Shown here piece after piece: positions 27,201 through 39,200 of a stretch of 64,000 bases of DNA; the first letter of the stretch is position 1, and the number at the start of each line of letters is the position of its first letter. This stretch comes from Mermis nigrescens (lineage: Eukaryota > Nematoda > Enoplea > Mermithida > Mermithidae). Below the pieces are notes generated by a model, which was given only the letters and a program-made list of their open reading frames with translations, was not told where the DNA came from and searched no databases. The position numbers and the translations under genes were made by a program. Location: the NCBI GenBank assembly GCA_036768485.1, contig JAVLUZ010000527.1:310001-374000 (forward strand), written 5' to 3'.

Positions 27201-30200
27201 AGTATCTTAAATATGATCTTATTTTGAAATCAATTTCAGTAATCTCTGATTAAAAGCTGACTGGTGGAGGAGAAATAAAATATGGGGAATCAAAATCGGC
27301 GAGTAAACAGATAAGTGTTGTGAGAAAAGAGAAAAACGGACCTAAAAGATAGTTTTTTTAGTTTAACGAACCGACTTATCAGTTGCGATGAGCAGGTGTG
27401 TGCTCTAAGTTGAGAAACTGTAAATGGGCTACGATTAGTTTTTGGAAACGGTCAGACCACACATTCCTATAGGGGGTGAGGGTGTATAACCTCCACCTCA
27501 GGGTCCGAGACTTGAATCACTGTCGGACGATTTTGAGCTGTCAAACATTTTCTGCATGATTTTTGGGTACAAAAGCAGCGAATTTTTGTTTACCCATAAA
27601 ATACCTAGAATGAATTCAAAATGATCTGTAAAGTCGAAAGTTTCGATGAATTATTATATTTTTTACTTACAAGAGTGACGAAACTAGTCAGAATGGGACA
27701 AAAAGTAGTTAAAAATGCAGTTTTCCACATTAAAACATGCTGTATAGGATGTTTTAGCCATTTTTCATATTTGACCTGCAAAAAAACGCTAGACTCTAGA
27801 TTTAGTGTTCTAAATTTTGGGATTTTACCCCCTGAACTTCCGACTTAGGGAAACTATGAGTCAGACTAACCGTGCAACAATTCATTAAGTAATCAGCAGG
27901 ATAATAAAGGTGAAGCGACAAAACAAACAAATCTGCACAACCTGTACCATGTAGGTTCAAGGCTTAACTAAAAAACACATGCCATGGTAGTCTGGCCTGC
28001 GTGTTTACTTATGACAAAGCGAATAAGTCGTGTTTTAAAGATTTGAAGCACTCAATTGTAGAGTAAAATCCATTCAAAATATGGATGTAGAAACAGTAGA
28101 ATAGGTATTTAGAAAATCAGTTAATTGTTCATTAAGTAGTGCGCCATATTCGCATGACTCAGTATCTCAATGACATGTTTTAATGTACAACTTTAGGCCC
28201 CGGCTAGGCCCCGGCCCCAGCCCCGGCCCCAGCGCCGGGGCCCAGGCCCCGGCCCCGGCAGAAATGGCGGCCCCGGCACATCTCTAATACATAGGCTATA
28301 AAAATTGCATTTTTCGACGTTTTTAACATGCTCTATCAATTAATACCATATAATTTGAGCTTCTAAAGAAATTTCATCTTCTCAATTTGTGAAAAGTAAT
28401 GTTTTCTGGTCGCGCTTGGAGCAGATCTATAGAAAATACTTCATTTATGGCACTTTTAAAAGATTTTCTATAAAAAATGCAATTTTTCCACCTTTTTACG
28501 CATTATTTTACTGAGTAAAGTTTTTCGGCCAAAGGAAGGACGGCCGCCCTAGGCCCTCTTGAATAAAGCCGTGAAGAAATCTAAAAGTGTTCACTATTTT
28601 TACGAGCAATATGTCCTCAATGTAAAACAACGTGCATTACACCATAAAGTAGAACTGTTCTCACTATATCTGTGGAATATGGTATGCTAGAAGCTTCGGA
28701 TAAGAGCCGTTCTTCAATATAAAAATATGACGCAGCCTTGGAAGGTGTTTTGTGCAATAGATTAATCTGCAAAGAATGTGAAATTTATTAACAGACAAAT
28801 ACTACAACAGATTTAGTTCTGCAAAGATAAAAATTCCGGCAAGAACAAAATGTCTCAGAAACATCACGGCTAAGAACAGTAGCACACATTTTTTGGTAGG
28901 TAATGAAAAGTTGATATTTTTCAACAAAAATTGACAGTGATTATCACGAATGTTCTTGAGGTTCGACCTTCCGTTATGACTGCTGACCTTCCAAAAATGA
29001 TCCTGCCCCAGAATTTTCCTGTTTTTTTCAAAACATTAGAAAATAAGCTCTTTTAAGCGTTTTTAGCGATTTTATGGCTCATGTCAGAAGTATCCATTTT
29101 CAGTGCTTCGCAACAAATATCGATTTTTGATCAGTTGTCCAATTTGATCGAATTTTTCATAAATTTTTTTGTTTCAATGCATTAAAAAAGACGATCGTCA
29201 GAAACGTCAAAAAACAGTGTCTTTGACGCGTACCAATCGTTCTTAAGCTCAAAAAGACACTTCAAACAAATTTTTGGGGCTGATCAATGAACCCTACCCA
29301 GAATTCGCAAGACGCAAACCTGCTGTTTACGTATGGCGACCATGTTAAAATACGGCCGATCAAACGCCTTGCATCAAGCACAAGAATGCGAAACTTAGAA
29401 CAACCGTTTTGAATACCTAAAATTTTCGAGGCATTAAATTCATGACTCCCAAGAATATTGAGATCATAGATGCACAAGGTCAGGTTGGCCATGGAGGGGT
29501 AAAATCGAGATTCTGGGGTGAGGGAGGGGTAAAATCCGAGATCTTTACTATATTAAATTGAGTTTTTGGCTATTTTTACGCCAAAATCGCTTAAAAATAC
29601 ACTATTTTTGGTTCAAATTGCTCTGCAGTACCTAACTTTTGATCCCTTCAGCAGGGGTGTGTGATTGAGATGAATATTAACGAGCTACATATGAATATGT
29701 AACGAATCGTAACTATTACTGTTGTATGTATAGGTGTGTACACTGTGCGTAAGTATAGCAAGAACTGGGGATACCCCACGGGACAAGGACTTTGAAAAGA
29801 TGATATTTTTGCCCATTTTCCACATCCATTGATCGAATGGAGGATATTTTTTGACCTTCGGCCAAAGCCGAAACAGTTCAAAACCTTAAACTCGGCCTCG
29901 ACCGAAAGTTATATCGAGGGTAAAACATACGATTTGCAATGTACAGGTCGAATAAAACAAGATATAGTTTAGAAGGTAACTGAGTTATAAAGTTCAATAG
30001 TAAAATAGGTGCTATTTCCGAATAAAAAAATGAAATCATTTTTAATCAGGCTTATTATACTCATTTGTCTATGCAATTCCTTCGTAAATATTATTGCGTT
30101 GATGCACCTTAACAGTGTTAATAAGGGATGAGGTGCGGTCCGGAAATTCACATCCAATACATCTGGCTTAACAGTTCTATTGTGCCAATTAAAGAAGAAT

Positions 30201-33200
30201 CAAAATAGATAATGCAACATAATTTCAAGCAGAAAAAGAGATTTAAGCTACAATGACACAGTAAGCCGATGAAAACTATAACGTAAAATTTAAGGCTAGT
30301 AGAGATAAACTGTATAGCCGGTTGCTTGTTGCGTAATTAATCTAGTAATTCTTTGCGGCCTCATTAACACCTACTCACCTCGCCTTTAGGACCACTACAG
30401 ATCTATGAAATTATACAGGTAAACTGCAAAAGAACTTGATTGAAGCTGTTCATGAAATAAAGATACACGATTTCGTTGAAGGTCAAAAGCACCAAAAATT
30501 GTAAAATCAAAGAAGTGACTCATAAACTTGATATGCAAAATCGAATCTTCTAAAAAATTGAAGTTAATATAGCAAAGTAATCAGAATATAATGGAATCAG
30601 CACATAGGAAGGGGTGAGAGGGGGTATTACCCCGGCTGAAAGGTCCAGAGGTTTGGTACTGTCGAGCCATTTGAGCCTAAAATAGTAAATTTTCAAGCGA
30701 CTTCTACATAAAAATAGTCGAAAACTCAATTCACTTTTGTAAAAATCCTGGATTTTACCCTTCCCAGACCCCAAAAATTTTGATTTACCCCTCCCTGGTC
30801 AACTTGACCTTGTGCATCTATGTGGGGAGGGGTGAGAGGCGAGAGAGGGTATTACTCATCCCTGAGCTTTAAAAAACTGATGGCTACAGATATAGCCATT
30901 TTGGCCGAAAAAACAAATATAGCCTTTTTGGGCTCAGAAAACTAGTTACAGTCGAACTCGGCTATAATACACCCTAGATATAAGACTTTTCGGCTTGTAA
31001 GACGCAAAAATCTCTGGTCCCGCCCATACATGCACAGTATGGGAATTCTGGGGGGTGAAAACCTAAAGTGCCTTTTCTGGGCCCAAAAATGGCCGGTACG
31101 CGTTGAAAAACATTGTTTTTTGGCGTTTCTGACGATACTCTATCCTTCTAGAGCATGAAATCATTAAAAAAATTCCGAAAAAGTCGAATAAATTGACCAA
31201 TATATCGCTTAAAACATGAATATATGGCGCGAAGCGCCGAGAATTTGGCGATTTTGAGCAAATAGGTAGCCAAAAACCCTTAGAAAGACACTTTGTCTCC
31301 CAATTTTCAGGTAAGTTTAGGAAACTTTTGAAAAATCGCCAATTCTGGGGGGTGAAAAACTTTTTGCGGGGGGTAAAATGATTCTGCGGGGGTGAAAACC
31401 CCCCAAACCCACCAAGATCATGTATGGTCCCGCCCATTCATAATGCATTAAGATACATTAGAAACTTGCCTATTAGACACTCGGCTATAAGGCAATAAGA
31501 CGCAGCTGACCTGCCCCCATTGCATATACTTAATACATATTAAGCAACGTCTATAAGACGCACAGCACCTTGACTATAAGACGCGAACACTTCAAAATTA
31601 ATATATAAATTCACGCGGACAAAGGTAAAATTCTGAACAGTTTTTTACAAATAGGTTACAAGCATACATGCACAGCATGGGAATTCTGGGGGGGGTGAAA
31701 ACCTAAAGTGCCTTATTTGGGCCCAAAAATGGCCGGTACGCGCTAAAAAACATCGTTTTTTGGCGTTTCTGACGATACTCTATCCTTCTAGAGCATGAAA
31801 TCATGAAAAAAATTTCGAAAAAAGTAGAATAAATTGACCAATATATCGCTTAAAACATGAATATATGGCGCGAAGCGCCGAAAATTTGGCGATTTTTAGC
31901 AAACAGATAGCCAAAAACCCTTAAAAAGACACTTTTTCTACCAATTTTCAGGTAAGTTTAGGAAACTTTTGAAAAATCGCTAATTTTGGGGGGTGAAAAT
32001 TTTTTTGCGGGGGTGAAAAATGATTCTGCGGGGGGGTGAAAACCCCCAACCCCTCAAGATCATGTATGGTTACAAGTATGAAGTGCCATGTGTGATTGTA
32101 TATCTGCGTTCAGTATTGATGTCGACTTTTGCTTACTTTAATCTGCTAATACATATATTGCATATAATGAAAAATGATTTAAACAAGCTTCGATAAGAGA
32201 TAATTTCCACTGAACTCCTTACTTAACACTAAAGCATAACCTTGTTTATAAGACACACTCGGCTATAAGATGCAAATAAAGCTGATCTCAAGAGTGTCTT
32301 ATATCCGAATTCGACTGTACTTATATAGCCTTTTTTGAATTCATAAATATAGCGTGTGAGAGGATTTATAGCTATTTTCCGACTTAATGCTCGAAAATGA
32401 AGGTTTTCAAAGCGACACCACTGTTTTTTCGCTGCGGAATCGTTTATTGCAAAGCACTTAGTTATCTCTAAATTAAAAATGCATGATCGTGCGCGGTAAT
32501 TAATTGTGTTTCTGTAGGTTAATTGAATGACGAAACATTGTATGAACAGTGAAAAGCATGATAGCTCAGAAAGGAATCATAGAAATTAGTAGACAACAAT
32601 TTCTTTTCGACCTAAGCGCTTCAGATGCTCAATAAATAACAAATATATTCACTCATGCAGAGGAGATATACTATATACTGATAAAATTTAGTTTGACCAT
32701 CAGCGTCTCGACACTTTTTAGTTCAAACCTCGACCGCGGTGAGAAAAATTGTTCGACCCGATCACTGCCCTTCGACTTTTAGTCAAAAACTAACCCATTT
32801 TCTGGCGCTTACTTGCTGTTTTTGAAAAACTGCCTAACAATGTACGTTATTACTTACTTGTTCATCAAGAAAGGCTTCGAAATCTTGCATCGATGACGCT
32901 GACTTATCGGCGAGGACGCTAAACGTATAATGCATATTATGAAAGCGACTAAAACGCATTCGGAATATAAAGTAATACTAAGTCTCCTTCTCTCTTTCAT
33001 CAGTTTCTACCATTTGTTCGGAGGTGCCGACTCTGTTGATAGTTGAGAACTTATCATGATTCATGCAGCGTAAATGTTTTATGTAAGATTTGAGTCGATT
33101 CCAATGTAATGTCAATTCAGTCAAACTACTTTTCTTCAAAGTCAGGCGAACCTTTCTTACAAAGTGGCCTGAAAATTGAATAAAAATGAAGCAATAAAAA

Positions 33201-36200
33201 GTCGTTTATCAGCTCAGTAAATAAACATGGTGAAGGACACCAAACTATGCATAAGTATGCAGGTGTATAAAATAAATATTTTTTTGACGGCTACTTATTA
33301 AATATACATAAAAGCGTAAAGCTGTTTGCGATCAGGTGCGCGATATAGCTGGAACTGTTCGTTTTCCGTTACTCGTTAATTTTACGCACTTTCGCACAAG
33401 TGCTTTGATTTCTATACATTTCTCGCCTTGATTTTACCTTATGTTTCGTCGACCAATTTTTCTTTTTTGTCTTCTCTGGACCTATTAAGCAGTGTAGGTC
33501 CTCAAACCCCCACGTGCATGCAAGGATAGATTAGGGGGCGGATCCCCAAATTTTTCATGTATTGTCAGACATTATCCAAAAAACCGTGCATTACGCCATA
33601 AATAGCTGTTTTTGCCGTCCTTCGACGGACAGAATCGTTTCTGATATAAGAGAATTCCTATGAAAAACTCGTAAGATTAGTGCGAAAATCGACACAAAGC
33701 GCCGAAAAAATACTCGAGAAATCAGTATAAGAACCACAAAATATTTGTTCCGTACAAAAACTACTCTTCTGACGTAAAAATAAGGTTCTCGGTGCTCCTA
33801 GAAAATCTGTAAAATTAATTAATGAGTACAAAATTTGAATTATCATTATAAAAACAAATAAGAATCGGGGCGGGGAGGGTGACCGCCCTCCTCCGTCCCT
33901 CTAAAACCACCTTGCGTGCATGCCACATTGTAATTATATGACTGCTAAAATCTTAAGCAGATTAATCAAATACTTTAACGTGGATGAGCGAAGTTGACAT
34001 ACGACTATTCTATTAAGCATTTTCATTCCCTATAAAATGCTTTAGAACTGCTCTCTATGCTCCTGTTTTTAAGCATCTTTTACTTTCAATTGTACTCATA
34101 GTTATCACTCGTAGTTATCTTATTCAGTGCTGCGGATGCAAAATTTACGTAATGGGGAAGGTTAAATTCAGAGGAGGTTCAGGGGCAGATGTCATGTCAA
34201 ACATGCACAACAGTGTTTTTTGTATTCGGTAAAGATTTTCCCGATGTACAAAGACTCTTGAGACCGTCTTTGTACATGTACAAAGATTTTTGGGAAGACA
34301 AAACTGCAAAAAAGGTTTGAAATTCGCAAATTTTGTTGGTGTTTTTAAGCTTTTCACAGCGAGCTCTACACACTGGAGAAGAAAAACTTTTCGAATAATT
34401 CAACAAATTTGACTTGATTTTAATCACATTCAAAAAATGTGATTAAAAACCCAGGAATTAGCTAAAATACACTCCTAAAGGTCGAACAACTCTGTTTTTG
34501 CCACACTAAAATCGTTACTGTACCATATCATAGTACCCAGAAATTTGTGTGTACAAAATGTACAAAGACTTTTAGGGACCATCTTTGTACATGTGCGAAC
34601 GGACCTTGTACAAAAAACACTGATGCACAACATGGAGATTCTTGAAGGTGAAACCAAAATTGTATTACAAAATTACCCTTTTGGGTTCAAGAAAGATTTA
34701 AAAAAATGAAATAAAATTCATCTGTTCGAAAGTGATTTTAGTAATTTCAGTGATAGTGACTTTAGAGTGACTTCAAGGCTCATATGTACGTAGGTTTTTG
34801 CCGCAAAAATCTTCATATGAGCCTTTTTAAAGCAAAAATAAATTTTTTATCCAGTTTTTCAGCAGGCATTCTAAAGAACTTTGAGTCTCGCGCGAAATCC
34901 TTTAATAGTTTCGTCCTTAGTCAGATACAGGAACGCTGTAATAATTGCATTCAATGTGAGACATCCTTAAACTTTCAACTTCTAAATTTACGGGCGCTTC
35001 GAAACAAACTTTCGAGTGTACATAATCAAAATTTAGTAAACCTTTTTCAAGCATATTGCCAAAAAGGTTTGAAATTTTTAAAAATTTTTGGAGAATTTCT
35101 GTATCGGAGATGGTTTAAATTAAGGTAAGTCGCTGAAAATAGCGAAAAAACTATGTTTTGCGCACTGATAAGGGATTTCTAAGATTATTTTATCCGGTTT
35201 AAGCCAAAATTGTATACCTCCTCAAAACAAAAATTTTAAAATCCGCCGATACATATTATGAAGGCATTTTAGCTATCTACTCGAAATGTTTCCGGGGATT
35301 AGAGCTAAATCTCCAAGGTTCGACCTAAACGTGCACGTTAGAAGAAGTATGAGCATAGATGCACGCACAGAATGGCCGATCGGGGGGTCAGCCGTTCTGG
35401 AGAGGTCAACGTCAACAAATGACTTTTGTGGGCCAAAATGACCTCAAAAACTGGTATAATTGCTAAAATAGCATTCAACCCACATTATTTTACAGTTTTT
35501 GGTCAATTTCAAGCAGTTTTGAATAAAATAATCAATTTCGTCAATTTTTGGCCAACATTTTGTCTTATTTTCCACAGAAAATTTGTCGTTATACAAATAA
35601 TAATTTTAGACATACATGACTAAATACTCGAGAAGGCCAAAAAATGGATGGAAATTAAAAATTTTATATAAAAGTGCTTTAAATTGACCAGGAACTGTGA
35701 ACGCTGCTTAATCGCTATTACATACCAGTTCTATAGGTCACACATTCTAAAATCCTCAAAAATTCTCATGCTGTGCATGTCTGCCCCTCGCAAGATCGGC
35801 TGTGTGAGATGCTGTGCATATTTTTTACCCCTTCAATGGTTTTTGATAAAAATTGTGTTTTTAAGCCATTTTTGTGATTTTTTGCCATTTTTACAGGCAC
35901 ATAGCTGTGGGGGAGAATAGGGGTGACTAGTCCCCCTAAATTTAAAAAATGCGAATATTTTTCGCATGAGTCCCCAAGGAAAAAAGTTGTAAATTCTCGA
36001 AGCGCGATTCTTGAGACTGCCAGAATAGATTCCAGCACACAACTAATACGACTGAAATTTTTGGGCACTTCGCGCCAGATTTATTGTTGTTGTATAATTT
36101 TGTGCCAGAATTGTTTATAAAACAAGTTGAACAATATCTCAGCGGGGTCACATGTTTAGAAGTTATTTGCGTAACTATTTTATGCAACATATTTTTTGAA

Positions 36201-39200
36201 TGTGATTAAAATCAAGTCAAATTTGTTGATTTATTCGAAAATTTTTTCTTCTCCAGTGCGTAGAGCTCGCTGAGAAAAGCTCAAAAACACCATCATTTTC
36301 GTCTGTCTACAAGTACTTGTTGAAACATCTGCCTTCAAAATTTTAGCCCCCCCCAAATTCGGAAGGCCAGCTACGTGCCTACATTTTTAGCCTAACATGA
36401 TGAAATATTAAAATAATAAAATATTGTAAAAAATTGAATGAATTGAAATGAAATAAAATAAATAAGATGCGTATTGCAGTCGTCAAATTTCGCGCCTCAA
36501 CCAGCGCCAGCGGCCTATTTATATAGAAGAATAAACAGAACACAATTCGTACTCAAACCATAAAAAATAAAAAAGGAACAGAAATTTGATCAAATTAATT
36601 AAAATTTGAATTGAAATGTTTATCACTGATGTATTATTCGAAAAATGGAACAACGAAGAAATGTTTTTAGGACATGATCACCTGTGAAGCTGTTGCTCTG
36701 TATCAAAATACGCTCATCGCGATCCTCAGCGTCAAAAATAGTCCGCAAGTCGTCTATCAATGATAAGAAGGCATTGAAATCTTCAGTCATCGAAAGTAAG
36801 CTGAAAAATCTAATATTTAGAGTAGGAAGCATGAAAAGCTGGGAGAGCAACTTAATTTTATCAATATGCTGTTTTCATATTCAAATCCAAGCGAAAAGCG
36901 CTTGGTGTATTCTAGTAAATCAGTTTCTCATAGATTCCCAAGGTTTAGAGTTGGAGGGAAAGGGTGAATCAGAAAATTGAAGTAGTAAAGTGAGTCGTCG
37001 TCGGTCTACATCATTAGTCGATAATCATTTTTTAAAATTTCTCCTGCTGACGTCAAGTGTTTTTTTATATTCGGCAAAGATTTTTCCAGATGTACAAAGA
37101 CTTTTCGGGACCGTCTTTTTACTATGTACTAAGATTTTCGAGAAGACAAAAATTGCAAAAAAGGTCTAAAATTCGCAAAAATTTTTCGGCGCTTCGCGCC
37201 GAAATGAGTAATTGTGTATTCTATACATCTTTATGATAGCAGAGATTGCATTTCAAGAGAAAAATGTCAATTTTTTGCGCTTCGCGCCGTTTCAAGACGA
37301 TTCCTAGTGATTTTTGCCCTTAGAGACCCATAAATTAGCTAAAATACACTACCAAAAGTCGAACAACTCTTTTTTTACCACGCTAAAATCGCTACCGTAC
37401 CATATTACAGGACCCAAAAATTTGTATGTACAAAATGTACAAAGTCTTTTGGGGACCATCTTTAGTACAAGTACAAACGGATCTTGTACAAAAAAAACAC
37501 TGCTGACGTCTCTGTGTAGCGAAGCATCGCCCAAATATTAACTTTAATAAAGCGAAAAGCTCTCGTGCATTCCAATCGCTCTCGATGTTTTTATATGATT
37601 CACTCTCTCAATTCTATCATCACGTGAACTTTGCGCCTAAGGCCGATTAACCTAAAATTTTTAATTTGTCGAAAGCATAAAGCACTTGGACAGAATCTCA
37701 AGATCTCAAGAAAAGTGAGTCACATAGTTTTAGCGTGTGTAACACACGAGTGAATTCGCAGAATTAAGGAGCCAATTCCTGGAATTAGAAAACGATTTCT
37801 TAGTAATATGATCGACTAGCTATAAATTGCTCACTCACCGATTATCTATATATTAGCTTTGATTTTAAGTAAAAGTTAGTTCGCACGTCATTACGCTGCA
37901 CGCCGCTGAACGATTTCCCCGTCGTTTTACTAATATTTATTTGTTACTTGCACTTTCTCGCTCTCATGTAACAAAAGTTTAGCTCTCTGCATGTTACGGA
38001 AATACCTGAGCATAGTTAGCTTGCTACATCTACAGTAGAAAATATTTTGCGCCAACAAAATTTAAACAAATAGGTGAGATAAATGCATAATCTTTTACAT
38101 TGCACGACGATTAAGTGAGGAGTGTTTAAATCGCGCGCTAGAGGCTAAAAAACTTTAATTATGCTACTCACTCAGCGCGAAGCGCCAAAAAATTTTAAGG
38201 ATTTTTGCTAAAAAACACATTAAAATTACTATATGTTTACTTGAATATGTCTTAGTATCCGTTAGCACGTCGAGCTAACGGCCAAAATTTTCATTAGCAC
38301 GGAGCAACTATTATTAGCATGGTGCCAAGAAATCGTGGACTAAAGTGTCTTCTTTCAAACTGTAGAAAATTTTGGCCAGATGCCAACGGTTCGGTCGCTA
38401 TCGCGATTTGTTTACACTTTGCTTCAATAATGTATAAACGCCGAAAGCGTCATTGGTTCTTCCATCAATTCGCACTCTTTTGACATCTGGAGGGAGTTAT
38501 TGCACTTAGTAGGACGCGGTTTTAATTTAGGAGTTTGAACAATATGCTAATTCATTTTTTTGACACATATTTTGTCTAAAAAAGGTACTGATAAGCAGTA
38601 ATGTGACACAATGCAGAAACTCTGTTGTTTGAACGATATCAAAGTGAGATGTAAACAAACCGCCGTAGCACACGACCCGCTGATATCTGGTTAAAATTTA
38701 TTAAACCATTTAGAGAAGGACATGTTTATCTATCTAATGCAGCTAGTCTTGTAATTCTACGTGCTTACATGCTCAATTTACTATGTATGTAGCATTGAAT
38801 GTAGCTTTTTTATGGGCCACGTTGTACATATATAATATAAACATTTTAAACACTCTAGCAAATAAATAAAATGAAAAAAAATAAAATTCTGGATAGCAAT
38901 GGGACTGCTGCATGCAAAAAACAAGCAATTTTCCATTTTGCCCATTTAAGAGACCCTTGAGAGAAGAAACAAAATGTTTCCATTTTGGGGGGCGCCCCCT
39001 TCTCCGCCCCTTTCCTGAATACAGGGTTGGCTGCATGTGTATATGCAATGATAAATATGTACGAGTAATCAGATCGTTTCGCAGAACTTCTTTAATACAC
39101 GGCATATATGTACATTTTTAGATATTTTAAAACTTACTCACTACACATTTTTTCAAAAATTATCGCAGGAAGAGCAGCTTTCAAAACCGTCCAAAGTTGA

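Larger units (their letters stand above)
30949..32317. mobile_element. Pogo/Tc1-like element carrying two nested MITEs
   Basis: Ends CAGTCGAACTCGGCTATAA and the inverse of CAGTCGAATTCGGATATAA, flanked by TA on both sides, as in Tc1/mariner/pogo insertions. The motif CGGCTATAAGACGC recurs several times inside. Without the two family A MITEs the element is about 550 bp and non-autonomous. Confidence 0.75.

Noticed and set aside
34784..35128. Plus-strand 114-codon frame
   Set aside because: No recognisable domain and no splice-consistent neighbours; probably chance in AT-rich repeat DNA, though I cannot exclude a relic coding segment.
38773..39121. Overlapping frames on both strands near ANAPC5 exon 2
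   Set aside because: No domain; they cover a G-rich repeat fragment and intronic DNA.
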